From Clostridia bacterium (lineage in GTDB: Bacteria; Bacillota; Clostridia; Monoglobales; Monoglobaceae), in the NCBI GenBank assembly GCA_017436245.1, contig JAFSDN010000023.1, positions 1 to 41,821 on the forward strand: a stretch of DNA of 41,821 nt, given 5' to 3'. Below the pieces are notes generated by a model. That model was given only the letters and a program-made list of their open reading frames with translations, had not been told where the DNA came from and made no database searches. The translations under genes and the position numbers were made by a program. The stretch's first letter is position 1, and every line of letters starts with the position of its first letter. Below are positions 1 to 7,938 of the stretch, in pieces.

Positions 1-20
1 ATATAATTTACTCGATTTTT

Positions 21-551
21 TCACACAAACTTATCTATAATAGAAGAACAATCTTTTGCTGTAAATCCCCAGAGAATTGTGCTCAATTTGTTTATTGCCG
101 TTTTTCTATGTTTAAAATAGGTCTTTTGTGACATATATTTATGTGTTTTGCCATATACATTTTCTATTATTTCGTCAACCGTTGGACAAACCTTCTTTGA
201 TAAATAGGTAAAATGTAATATCCAATAATACTCTTCACCAAAAGTTGGGTTTGATTTCAACACATCAACCGCTTTTTCTATTATTTTCAGCATTTTTTTA
301 TTTCGTTCCAAAGTCCGCATTTGTTCCTGTATTTGTGTTCCCAGAAAATCTGCTCCGGCAACATAAGACATTTCTAAGAATTCACCCAGACCACAATCCA
401 TCTCGAGTTCAAAATCCAATTCCGTTTGTGTCATTGCTACCTCTATGCTCCAAACAACATCACGATATTTTTTCAGGAGCAATTCTGTATTATGATACAA
501 ATATTCCTCTCTTGAAATTTTTTCAGTCTCCTTTTTCTTGTTTTCCTTCAT
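21..551 (-). CDS. Element-encoded hypothetical protein with a C-terminal helix-turn-helix-like region
   Basis: This 176-aa protein starts at an ATG preceded by AAGGAGGAG and overlaps the end of the replication initiator gene by 29 nt, so the two are probably co-transcribed. The N-terminal 20 residues are highly charged and rich in lysine and glutamate, and the middle is helical. The C-terminal third (around TVDEIIENVYGKTHKYMSQK) resembles the DNA-binding region of phage ArpU/sigma-70-region-4-like regulators. That similarity is weak and inferred by eye. No catalytic motif is visible. A regulatory or replication-accessory role for the element is plausible but unproven. Confidence 0.6.
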   Translation of the reverse strand: MKENKKKETEKISREEYLYHNTELLLKKYRDVVWSIEVAMTQTELDFELEMDCGLGEFLEMSYVAGADFLGTQIQEQMRTLERNKKMLKIIEKAVDVLKSNPTFGEEYYWILHFTYLSKKVCPTVDEIIENVYGKTHKYMSQKTYFKHRKTAINKLSTILWGFTAKDCSSIIDKFV

Positions 552-1575
552 AACCTGTCTCCTCCTTAATTTTTCCGTACAAATCATGGTTTACCTTAGC
601 CGTATAATATGTATCCATTGTTGTAAACGAATTATATAGAGCAGTAAGTAAATACCCTTTAGGATTCCGCACTTTGGTTTTAATTTGTTTCAGGCTGTCT
701 AACACATACTCTATATGTTCGTAACTAAGTTTTAGCAATCTACTTTTGACAATCGCCTGCGGCATCAGCTCTTCACTCAGGCGCAAGTAATCTTTTTTGC
801 TGCATACAGCATCAAGCATCGTCTCTAAAATCTCGTCCGCTGTAATCTGGCTATAATTTTTTGAAATAAGCTCATACTCAATACTTTCAGCAATATATTC
901 TCTGTATTTGCCGCGTTCGCTTATCTCATCCATCACATCTCTATTCTTTGGCATATCTTCATATTGATGAGATGAGATAGGATGGATTTCATTAAAATCA
1001 GTATAATTATTATTAATATCATTTATATCATTATCATTAGATTTCGATTTTCGAAATTCAAGACTTTCGATTTCCGAAACTCCAGAGGTTCGATTTTCGA
1101 ACTTCTTGACTTTCGATTTTCGAACTTCTTGTTTTTCGATTTTCCGACCTCTAGTAGAAGGGACATACGTTGCCGATGGTTCTTCTTGATCAGAAGATAT
1201 AAAACTCATAAAATTCATAACATAAAGCATATCCGGTTTACCAAGACCTTGCCTTTTTCTGATAATCAAGCCACACCCTTTTTCGCTATCCAATTCTGCA
1301 AAAATCTTTGTGCATTTTTCTTTTGCAATACTAAGGTCTTCCATAGCTTCTCTTGTTGTAAAATAGATATATACTCTATTTTCATCATCTAACCAACCAT
1401 TTTTCATTGACAGCGACATTCTATCCAATAATAACCCATAAAGAATCTTTGCATCTGAAGATAATCCCTTAAATCTTTCATCCTTAAAAAGCATTTTGGG
1501 AATTCTGTAAAAACTAAATTGTTCTGCTTCTTTCCCGTAATAGAAATCAAAGCTTGTCCTTATTCTATCACTCAT
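523..1575 (-). CDS. RepA_N-type replication initiator protein A
   Basis: This 350-aa protein has the N-terminal signature of the RepA_N initiator family: FSFYRIPKMLF, then LSSDAKILYGLLLDRMSLS and a conserved NRVYIYFTTREAMEDL stretch, forming a winged helix over roughly residues 20-120. A low-complexity linker rich in Lys, Ser, Glu and Asn follows (about 140-215), then a helical C-terminal domain with SYEHIEYVLDSL. RepA_N proteins start replication of low-GC Gram-positive plasmids and are carried by many integrative and conjugative elements. The start is the ATG after GGAGGG, five codons inside the longest frame. It lies at the end of the element, next to the chromosomal junction. Confidence 0.85.
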   Translation of the reverse strand: MSDRIRTSFDFYYGKEAEQFSFYRIPKMLFKDERFKGLSSDAKILYGLLLDRMSLSMKNGWLDDENRVYIYFTTREAMEDLSIAKEKCTKIFAELDSEKGCGLIIRKRQGLGKPDMLYVMNFMSFISSDQEEPSATYVPSTRGRKIEKQEVRKSKVKKFENRTSGVSEIESLEFRKSKSNDNDINDINNNYTDFNEIHPISSHQYEDMPKNRDVMDEISERGKYREYIAESIEYELISKNYSQITADEILETMLDAVCSKKDYLRLSEELMPQAIVKSRLLKLSYEHIEYVLDSLKQIKTKVRNPKGYLLTALYNSFTTMDTYYTAKVNHDLYGKIKEETGYEGKQEKGD

Positions 1576-1686
1576 TATTATTCCCTCCATATTTTTATAT
1601 TTTGCACAAAAAAACAGACCACATAAAATATGATCTGAAAAAACTATTTTGTTTTTAATAAGTAGTATATGGTCAGTTTGATGTGT

Positions 1687-1705
1687 ACACCTACCGTATA
1701 GGTGT
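1687..1705. repeat. Inverted repeat near the element end
   Basis: ACACCTA and TAGGTGT are perfectly complementary around a 5-nt loop. The repeat lies 35 bp inside the inferred element end and upstream of the initiator gene. It could be a recombinase or excisionase site, or an initiator operator. No U-run follows it, so it is unlikely to be a terminator. Confidence 0.45.
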
Positions 1706-1740
1706 CTCCATATTAATCATTTCTCAACATTTTTTAATAA

Positions 1741-1890
1741 TACAAAGTAACATCAACAGAAGTAGGCGTACAGCTCAAGAAGGGCTACAATGGTGATCTC
1801 ACATCAAGAGAAGCCGGTTCAATCGGTGGTCAGATGGTAAAGAAGATGATCAAAAAGTATGAACAGGATCTGGCAAACGGCAATAACTAA
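1741..1890 (+). pseudogene. Truncated alpha/beta-type small acid-soluble spore protein (SASP), 3' part
   Basis: The last 49 codons of an alpha/beta SASP are intact: the frame runs from YKVTSTEVGVQLKKGYNG through LTSREAGSIGGQMVKKMI to a TAA stop. These match the two conserved blocks of the family, the germination-protease cleavage region (family form KYEVASELGV) and the DNA-binding SREAGSIGG...MVKKMI block. Full-length members have roughly 60-75 residues. Two in-frame TAA codons lie directly before the first SASP codon and no start is present, so the first 15-25 residues are missing. The break coincides with the end of the neighbouring mobile element. SASPs coat and protect spore DNA. This copy cannot be expressed as it stands unless the element leaves. 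Confidence 0.8.
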
Positions 1891-1941
1891 TTTAAGTTAA
1901 TCCAAAAGTCAGGATTTGTTTGTTGAAATATTGATTTGAGT

Positions 1942-1984
1942 AAGACCCGCAAATCGAGCTATGTTTGGTTTGCAGGTCTTATTT
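1942..1984 (+). terminator. Probable terminator of the SASP gene
   Basis: AAGACCCGCAAA pairs with TTTGCAGGTCTT across a 15-nt loop with a single mismatch, 52 bp after the SASP stop. The tail is only weakly U-rich (ATTTCAAT). The hairpin also argues against starting the next gene at the TTG upstream of it. Confidence 0.55.
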
Positions 1985-2007
1985 CAATATCAGGGGGGAT
2001 AAAAATT

Positions 2008-2457
2008 CTGATTACCAAAAAAGCTCTTGAAGGCACACCTGTTTTCCTTATTGATTCCGAAGAACCTTTTGGAAAAGTTGAAGGCATAAGTATTTCCAAA
2101 ACAAATGGTCTGGTTGATGCGTTGATAATCGAAACACTGAGTATTATTCCAATAAAAAGACGTGTTGAAATCTCAGATATTCACAAATTAACATCAAAAA
2201 GAATTGTTCTTAACAGGAAATATTCGGCAAAAAAAATCAACTTTGACAGCGAAAGCGTCTGCGAAAAGGATATTGTGGGGATAAAAAACCAAAAAGGACA
2301 AATAAAAAAAATAAAAGATTTCAGGTTTGATTTTGAGACCGGCGAAATAACTGATTTTATTTTCAAGCCGACATTCTTTTATAAGCAAGAAACAGTCCCC
2401 GTAAAGGAATTAAAAATACAGGAAAATAAGGTTTATATAAAACCAATTCAGGAATAA
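2008..2457 (+). CDS. PRC-barrel domain protein
   Basis: About 149 residues form two successive PRC-barrel-like halves: KKALEGTPVFLIDSEEPFGKV opens the first and DIVGIKNQKGQIKKIKDFRF the second, each a short beta-rich repeat. PRC-barrel proteins of this type occur in sporulating Bacillota (YlmC/YmxH-like and larger relatives), usually with poorly known roles. The frame is open from a TTG at 1936, but that start lies before the SASP terminator hairpin. The only good ribosome binding site is GGGGGG at 1993-1998, which would give a non-standard CTG start (2008) or ATT start (2005). The start is therefore uncertain by up to 24 codons. Confidence 0.7.
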   Translation: MITKKALEGTPVFLIDSEEPFGKVEGISISKTNGLVDALIIETLSIIPIKRRVEISDIHKLTSKRIVLNRKYSAKKINFDSESVCEKDIVGIKNQKGQIKKIKDFRFDFETGEITDFIFKPTFFYKQETVPVKELKIQENKVYIKPIQE

Positions 2458-2520
2458 AATGAACAAATAAAACTCATAAAAAAACCAATACTATTTATAT
2501 AAATCGAAGGGAGGCATAAC

Positions 2521-2682
2521 ATGAAAACATTTTTGGCCGGAATGGCTGCAGGAATTGTCGCAGGCGGCGGATTGCTTTTAGCCGTTCATCCGATGAATAA
2601 ACGGCAAGTTAAGAAAGCATACAAACGTGCAGGACGAATGATGCGAAAAGCAGGCTGCACATTGTACAGATACAGCGAGTAA
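2521..2682 (+). CDS. Small membrane-anchored protein (53 aa)
   Basis: An ATG follows a strong GGGAGG site with ideal spacing. The protein has a glycine- and alanine-rich hydrophobic N-terminus (MKTFLAGMAAGIVAGGGLLL, one probable membrane segment). A short strongly basic tail follows (NKRRQ-like, KKAYKRAGRMMRKAG). It is followed directly by a strong terminator. I do not recognise a named family. It lies 63 bp after the PRC-barrel gene and may share its transcript. Confidence 0.7.
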   Translation: MKTFLAGMAAGIVAGGGLLLAVHPMNKRQVKKAYKRAGRMMRKAGCTLYRYSE

Positions 2683-2695
2683 GCAATGAATCATA

Positions 2696-2748
2696 AAAAC
2701 AGTGCATATTCCACGACCTCTGCAGGGCTGAATATGCACTGTTTTTTT
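2696..2748. terminator. Strong bidirectional terminator
   Basis: A perfect 16-bp stem (AAAACAGTGCATATTC with its complement) encloses an 18-nt loop and is followed by a T-run on the plus strand and an A/T-rich tail on the other. It separates the 53-aa gene from the convergent uxaC. Confidence 0.9.
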
Positions 2749-2763
2749 CATAAAGAGAATCAA

Positions 2764-4131
2764 TTAAAAACCAAAATATCGTTTGGCGTTTTTGTAGCAA
2801 ACACCTTCAACAATTGTTTTGAGCGAATCAAAATCGTCAGGATATTCACCATCTTCAACCCAGCCGCCAATGAGATTACAGAATATTCTTCTGAAGTATT
2901 CATGTCGTGGATACGAAACAAAGCTCCTTGAGTCTGTGAGCATTCCAACAAAATTTCCAAGTATTCCAAGGTTTGCGAGAGCCTTCATCTGCTCCTCCAT
3001 TCCGTCACGATTGTCATTGAACCACCAGCCTGAACCAAACTGGATTTTGCCTGCAGTTGGCGCTTTCTGGAAGTTTCCGAGCATTGTGCCCAAAACATAA
3101 TTATCTTTTGGATTAAGAGTATAAAGAATTGTTTTGGGAAGAATGTCACTGTTTTCAAGGTTGTTCATAAACGCCGAGAGCTTTTCGGCAATACAAAGGT
3201 CATTGATTGAATCAAAGCCCGTATCTGCACCAAGGGCTGAAAACATCTTTCCGTTGTTGTTTCGGAGCGCACCGATGTGAAGCTGCATTGCCCAGTCAAG
3301 CTCTGTATAGTATTTTGCACATTCGGCAAGAACCGCCGTCTTGAATGTGTCAATTTCATCAATACTCAAAGTTTCACCCTTAACACGTTTTTCAAAAACA
3401 ACTTTTGCATCACCAAGCGCAAAGGGAACATATTCAAGAGCATGATCCGAAAGTCGGCATCCGTTTTCGTGGAAAAATCTGATTTTTTCACCAACAAAAG
3501 CAAGCACCTCTTCATAGCTGTCAATTCCATTAGCTTCGATATAAGGCAAAAACTCAACCTTTTCGATGTTCACAAGCTTGTCGGGACGGAATGTTGGAAG
3601 CACCTTTGTGGGGAATCCCTGTTCCTTCAACTGCTTGTGGTATCTCAAATCATCCGCAGGGTCATCTGTTGTACAAATAACCTCAACATTTGACCGTTTG
3701 ATAAGGTTCTGCGCCGAAAACTCAGGCTTTGCAAGACACTCGTTGCATTTATCCCATATTTCCTTTGCGGTATTTTCATTCAAAGGCACGTCAATATCAA
3801 AATATCTTTTCAGTTCAAGACTTGTCCAGTGAAAAATTGGATTTCCTATGAGAAGGGGAAAAGTTCTTGCAAATCCCATCCATTTTTCAAACTCGTCTCC
3901 ATCGCCGGTAATCATGCGTTCATCAATGCCGTTTGAACGCATCTGCCGCCATTTGTAATGGTCTCCGCCAAGGAATAAATCATAGGCATTTTTAAATCTA
4001 TAGTCTTCCGCTATCATCTGTGGCGACAGGTGACAATGATAGTCAATAATAGGCAAATCCTTTGCTAATTCTGAATACAGTTTTTGTGCTGTATCATTCT
4101 TCAACATAAATTTATCATTAATAATTCCCAT
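2764..4131 (-). CDS. uxaC: Glucuronate/galacturonate isomerase (uronate isomerase)
   Basis: UxaC converts D-galacturonate to D-tagaturonate or D-glucuronate to D-fructuronate, the first step of hexuronate breakdown. The 455-aa protein is full length for the family (about 460-470). It carries the N-terminal metal motif of the amidohydrolase fold (DYHCHLSP, about residues 30-37), the uronate-isomerase block RRQM/ITGDGDEFEKW, and the C-terminal GMLTDSRSFVSYPRHEYFRR signature. The ATG 9 nt inside the longest frame has the better spacing from AAAGG. It is the last gene of the uxaB-uxaA-uxaC operon, 17 bp after uxaA, and ends at a bidirectional terminator. Confidence 0.95.
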   Translation of the reverse strand: MGIINDKFMLKNDTAQKLYSELAKDLPIIDYHCHLSPQMIAEDYRFKNAYDLFLGGDHYKWRQMRSNGIDERMITGDGDEFEKWMGFARTFPLLIGNPIFHWTSLELKRYFDIDVPLNENTAKEIWDKCNECLAKPEFSAQNLIKRSNVEVICTTDDPADDLRYHKQLKEQGFPTKVLPTFRPDKLVNIEKVEFLPYIEANGIDSYEEVLAFVGEKIRFFHENGCRLSDHALEYVPFALGDAKVVFEKRVKGETLSIDEIDTFKTAVLAECAKYYTELDWAMQLHIGALRNNNGKMFSALGADTGFDSINDLCIAEKLSAFMNNLENSDILPKTILYTLNPKDNYVLGTMLGNFQKAPTAGKIQFGSGWWFNDNRDGMEEQMKALANLGILGNFVGMLTDSRSFVSYPRHEYFRRIFCNLIGGWVEDGEYPDDFDSLKTIVEGVCYKNAKRYFGF

Positions 4132-4148
4132 TTTCTTCACCTTTCTTT

Positions 4149-5519
4149 TTACAAAACTATTCCGTCTTTAAAAATCGAAATTTCTCTGTAACCGTTTCTT
4201 TCGTTGGCGGTTTCTGTTCCCGATGCAACTTCAATTATATAGTCAAAAAGTTCATCTGTCAAGAGACTTCCCGAAAGTACAGGCGATGCATCAAAGTCAA
4301 TCCAGCCCTTCTTTTTTTCGGCGAGAGTATTGTTGGTTGCAATCTTGACAGTGGGTACAGGTGCACCCACAGGTGTTCCCCTGCCTGTTGTGAACAGAAC
4401 CATGTGTACACCCGCAGTTGTGAGATTGGTTATTGCAACAATGTCGTTGCCCGGACCGTCCATCAGGCTTAATCCGTTTTTGGTTAATGTATCTCCCATC
4501 TTCAACACATCAACAACCGTACTGAGGCCACCCTTCTGAACACAACCAAGAGATTTTTCCTCCAGAGTGGTTATTCCGCCTTTTTTGTTGCCTGGTGACG
4601 GATTCTCGTAAATCACCTGATTGTGACGAGTAAAATAGTCCTTGAAGTTATTTATCAATGAAACGGTTTTGTCAAAAATGGCTTTAGATTCGGCACGCTT
4701 CATCAAAAGATGTTCAGCCCCAAACATTTCGGGAACTTCAGTAAGAACACAACTTCCACCCATTAAAATCAGCTTATCTGAAAGCCTTCCCACAAGCGGA
4801 TTTGCTGAAATTCCGCTATAACCGTCGCTACCCCCGCACTTCAGACCGATTTTGAGCTTTGATACGGGAACTGGGACTCTTTCAAATTTATTTGCATAGC
4901 ACTTTAGTTCATCAATAATTTTAACGCCTTCTGAAATTTCGTCCTCAACATCTTGTGTGTTCAGAAATCTGACTCTGTTGGGATTGTATTCACCAAGAAC
5001 CTTTTTAAACTCCTCAATATTATTGTTCTCACAGCCAAGTCCAAGAACAAGTACTCCCCCCGCATTGGGATGATTCACAAGACCTTTCAAAATAAGCTGT
5101 GTGTTCTTGTGGTCGTCACCAAGCTGTGAACAACCAAAGGGATGCTCAAAGGTATATGCTCCTGTTAGTTCAGCAAGACGCTTTGCAACCTTGTTCACAC
5201 ATCCCACTGTGTTTATAATCCAAATTTCGTTGCGAATTCCCACATCACCGTTTTCGCGCACATAACCCATAAATGTTCTGTCACATTCAGTTTTTGGAAT
5301 GTCATAAAACTCAGGCTCATACTTATATTCAAGATTGCCCGAAAGATTGGTTTTCATGTTATGGGAATGAACGTGTTCGCCCTGCTTTATATCACAGGTT
5401 GCATGACCGATTGGATTTCCAAACTTAATTATATTATCTCCCGATGCAATATCCCGCACAGCATACTTATGTCCGTCCTCAAGATTAACTTCCACATTAT
5501 CAAGTTTATTTATTAACAT
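4149..5519 (-). CDS. uxaA: Altronate dehydratase
   Basis: UxaA dehydrates D-altronate to 2-keto-3-deoxygluconate. The 456-aa protein contains both parts of the family: an N-terminal SAF domain (about 1-90, with GEHVHSHNM) and the large C-terminal galactarate/altronate dehydratase domain (NTVGCVNKVA, HPFGCSQLGDD, LGLGCENNN, LKCGGSDGYSG, TTGRGTPVGAPVPT). Cysteines and histidines in these blocks are the usual iron/manganese ligands. The ATG at 5519 follows GTGAGG and overlaps the uxaB end by 14 nt. This indicates translational coupling and rules out the longer N-terminus. Confidence 0.93.
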   Translation of the reverse strand: MLINKLDNVEVNLEDGHKYAVRDIASGDNIIKFGNPIGHATCDIKQGEHVHSHNMKTNLSGNLEYKYEPEFYDIPKTECDRTFMGYVRENGDVGIRNEIWIINTVGCVNKVAKRLAELTGAYTFEHPFGCSQLGDDHKNTQLILKGLVNHPNAGGVLVLGLGCENNNIEEFKKVLGEYNPNRVRFLNTQDVEDEISEGVKIIDELKCYANKFERVPVPVSKLKIGLKCGGSDGYSGISANPLVGRLSDKLILMGGSCVLTEVPEMFGAEHLLMKRAESKAIFDKTVSLINNFKDYFTRHNQVIYENPSPGNKKGGITTLEEKSLGCVQKGGLSTVVDVLKMGDTLTKNGLSLMDGPGNDIVAITNLTTAGVHMVLFTTGRGTPVGAPVPTVKIATNNTLAEKKKGWIDFDASPVLSGSLLTDELFDYIIEVASGTETANERNGYREISIFKDGIVL

Positions 5520-6804
5520 ATTTTTCAACCTCACAAGCAAGATGACTCAAATCTTCATCCCACAGTTTTTTATTTGCAAGAATTGTCTTAACATCCGAAT
5601 TCTTCATAAATTCGGTAACATCTTTATCGTCATTTGTCATGTCTGTTTTATAGAAATCAATTAATTTTGCAAAGGACTGCAAAAGATGGATTGGCATTTC
5701 ACCTTTTCTTTTTATGTATTCAAGAATTGACGGAAGAACTCTCACCTTGAACTTGCTTACCGAATTAAGGGAAATGGAAGCACAAAGATGCTTGATATAT
5801 GGATTGCGGAATCTTTCAAACACATTGTTTGCATAATCCGTGAGCTCTTCTTCGGGCAAATCAAGAGTTGGGATAATTTCATCAAACACACAGGAATTAA
5901 CAAAGCCAAACAGCTTTTCATTTTCCATGCAATCTCTGACAGTTTCAACACCTTCAAGCATTGCATAAGGAATCATTGAGGTATGAGCACCGTTGAGAAT
6001 ACGTACCTTTCTTGTGCGATACCGTTCAAGATTGTTGGTGATGATAATATTAAGTCCTGTTTTATCAAAGGGAAGCTCCCTGCAGATGCTCTCAGGTCCT
6101 TCAATAACCCATAAATGGAACAGTTCACTTGTATTCAGCATATTATCCTCATACCCAAGGTCAATTTTCTCATCCCTTGGATAACCAGTAACAATCCTGT
6201 CAACAAGTGTATTGCAAAAAACATTTTCCTCATTGACCCAGTTTTTAAACTCATCACCAAGAGCCCAGTCATCGGCATATTTAAGAATAATTCTTTTCAG
6301 ATTCTCACCGTTTTTGTCAATAAGCTCACAGGGAAGAAAAATAAATCCCCTCAAGCCAAGAGTAAAACGTTTGTGGAGCAATGCCGCAACCTTTGCAGGA
6401 AAGGATTTTGGAGGCGCATCGGTCAGCTTGTCACCCTCAATATATTCAATACCTGACTCGGTTGTGTTTGAAACCACAAATCTGAATTCGGGATTTTCAG
6501 CAAGAGCAAGATACGAATCCCATTTCTCATAAGGTTTAACGCATCGTGAAATCACGTCAATAATCTTCTTTTCAACCGTGGGAACCCCGTCCTGCATTCC
6601 CCTCATAATATGGGTGTAAACGCAGTTCTGCGCAGTCAACTTGTCGCAAAGTCCATTTTCAATTGGCTGAACAACAACCACGCTTCCGTCAAAATCGGTT
6701 TTTTCGTTTGTTATCTGAAGAATCCAGTCCACAAAACCGCGAAGAAATCCGCCTTCGCCAAACTGAATTACCTTTTCGGGTCTTATTGTTTTATTATTCA
6801 ACAT
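5506..6804 (-). CDS. uxaB: Tagaturonate reductase (altronate oxidoreductase)
   Basis: UxaB reduces tagaturonate to D-altronate with NADH, between UxaC and UxaA. The 432-aa protein has an N-terminal Rossmann region beginning VIQFGEGGFLRGFVDW and the mannitol-dehydrogenase-family C-terminal domain, including the conserved RKVRILNGAHTSMIP catalytic block. The start has a clear AAAAAGGAGGAG site. It is the first gene of the operon and is divergent from the AraC-family gene, so the 139-bp gap probably holds both promoters. KDG kinase and aldolase are not in this window. Confidence 0.93.
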   Translation of the reverse strand: MLNNKTIRPEKVIQFGEGGFLRGFVDWILQITNEKTDFDGSVVVVQPIENGLCDKLTAQNCVYTHIMRGMQDGVPTVEKKIIDVISRCVKPYEKWDSYLALAENPEFRFVVSNTTESGIEYIEGDKLTDAPPKSFPAKVAALLHKRFTLGLRGFIFLPCELIDKNGENLKRIILKYADDWALGDEFKNWVNEENVFCNTLVDRIVTGYPRDEKIDLGYEDNMLNTSELFHLWVIEGPESICRELPFDKTGLNIIITNNLERYRTRKVRILNGAHTSMIPYAMLEGVETVRDCMENEKLFGFVNSCVFDEIIPTLDLPEEELTDYANNVFERFRNPYIKHLCASISLNSVSKFKVRVLPSILEYIKRKGEMPIHLLQSFAKLIDFYKTDMTNDDKDVTEFMKNSDVKTILANKKLWDEDLSHLACEVEKYVNK

Positions 6805-6943
6805 TTTTACTCCTCCTTTTTAATCCTATTTTACAGCATTTTTATCTTGATTTCCATTAAATTATTGCTAATATATATAAAAATCAGTAAAATATTGTTG
6901 ACGTTGAGTGAATTTTATGATAATATTCAACCAGGTGATAAAA

Positions 6944-7756
6944 ATGGCAATTTACAGCAGCGAAAACAACTGTTTTTTCGAGCGCAAAAAGCATACCGTT
7001 CCCATGACAATGGCAAATGCTCATTTTCACGACAGTCATGAGCTATATTTTCTTGAGAAGGGTAAAACACGGTACTTCATTGGAAACGAAATATTTATAC
7101 TTGAACCGGGGGATATGGTTTTTATCCCCAAATTTGTGTTTCATAAAACAGATAACGGTCAGCGAACCGATGTGGAACGTCTTAGGTTTTCATTCGATGA
7201 TGATTTTGCCGGTAATGACTTTCAAAAATACATTAGGGAATTAAAGCAAAAACGCTTTATCCGCATCCCTGCAGATAATCAGCCCGAGCTCAAAAACATA
7301 ATCGAACGCCTTGAATCCGAAGGTATAAAAAAAGAAAAAAACTACACCGAAATGCAAAGGCTTTGTTTTATGCAGATGATTATTCTCATTTCACGATACT
7401 GCACAACAAACACCTCACAGCTTACCGGCTCCGAACAGACAATCCAGCGCATCACAAAATACATAAGCGAAAACTGTGACCGCGAACTGAATCTTGAGAG
7501 TCTTTCGCAAAAATACGCCTTGAGTCCCAGCCACCTGTGCAGACTGTTCAAAAAAACCATTGGCATAGGACTTTCGGAATATATTAACATTTCACGTATT
7601 ACCGCCGCCGAAAAACTTCTGCGAAGCACAAACAAAACCGTAACTCAGGTCGCCACCGAGTGCGGCTTCAACGACAGCAACTACTTTGCCGCAATATTCA
7701 AAAAATATAAAGGAATTACACCAAAGAAATATTCATTAAAAGAAAAATCCATTTAA
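6944..7756 (+). CDS. AraC-family transcriptional regulator, likely controlling the uxa operon
   Basis: This 270-aa protein has an N-terminal cupin sensor domain (about 10-130; MANAHFHDSHELYFLEKG, LEPGDMVFIPKFVFHK) and a C-terminal double helix-turn-helix (about 165-265; LESLSQKYALSPSHLCRLFK and VTQVATECGFNDSNYFAAIF). The ATG at 6944 follows AGGTGATAAAA and is preferred to a GTG 12 codons upstream, which has no ribosome binding site. It is transcribed away from uxaB, a typical arrangement for a regulator that senses a hexuronate or breakdown intermediate. The ligand is inferred from position only. Confidence 0.88.
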   Translation: MAIYSSENNCFFERKKHTVPMTMANAHFHDSHELYFLEKGKTRYFIGNEIFILEPGDMVFIPKFVFHKTDNGQRTDVERLRFSFDDDFAGNDFQKYIRELKQKRFIRIPADNQPELKNIIERLESEGIKKEKNYTEMQRLCFMQMIILISRYCTTNTSQLTGSEQTIQRITKYISENCDRELNLESLSQKYALSPSHLCRLFKKTIGIGLSEYINISRITAAEKLLRSTNKTVTQVATECGFNDSNYFAAIFKKYKGITPKKYSLKEKSI

Positions 7757-7762
7757 CTAAAA

Positions 7763-7886
7763 AGGTTCTGTAAAAAATGTTGGGGTAAACACTTTGGAAA
7801 GATTCTTCGCTTTGCTCAGAATGACGCAAACTATCTTGTGATAACGTCATGTTGAGCGTAGTCGAAACATCATCCCCAACATCAAC
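7763..7886. repeat. Degenerate copy of a miniature inverted-repeat element
   Basis: The copy starts AGGTTCTGTAAAAAATGTTG and contains internal blocks nearly identical to the copy at 20761-20905 (AGATTCTTCGCT, GCTCAGAATGAC, GTCATGTTGAGCGTAGTCG, AAACATC, CCCCAACAT). Its right terminal repeat has decayed. It lies between the AraC gene and a terminator. Confidence 0.75.
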
Positions 7887-7897
7887 AAAAAAACACT

Positions 7898-7923
7898 AAA
7901 AAAAGCGCTACGGCGCTTTTTTT
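7898..7923. terminator. Bidirectional terminator
   Basis: AAAAAAAGCGC and GCGCTTTTTTT flank a TACG tetraloop. It terminates the AraC gene on the plus strand and the transporter on the minus strand. Confidence 0.9.
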
Positions 7924-7938
7924 AGTTAAATATTCACA

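Larger units (their letters stand above)
1..1740. mobile_element. Right end of an integrated conjugative/plasmid-like element
   Basis: A RepA_N-type initiator and a small helix-turn-helix-like protein, both on the minus strand, occupy this segment, which ends where a spore-protein reading frame begins in mid-gene at about 1741. Initiators of this kind sit at one end of Tn1549-like integrative and conjugative elements of Clostridia. The rest of the element, its integrase and the missing 5' part of the spore-protein gene would lie to the left of the window. The non-coding end (1576-1740) contains a perfect 7-bp inverted repeat at 1687-1705 (ACACCTA, 5-nt loop, TAGGTGT). The boundary is inferred from the gene break; the matching left end is not visible. 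Confidence 0.65.

Noticed and set aside
1681..1690. GTGTA near the element end as a copy of the recombinase core
   Set aside because: A 5-bp match is expected by chance, and neither arm of the 18863/41284 dyad is present.
6898..6926. TTGACG-17-TAATAT as the AraC gene promoter
   Set aside because: The spacing is ideal, but the predicted transcript start would fall at the ribosome binding site of the preferred start codon, leaving almost no leader.
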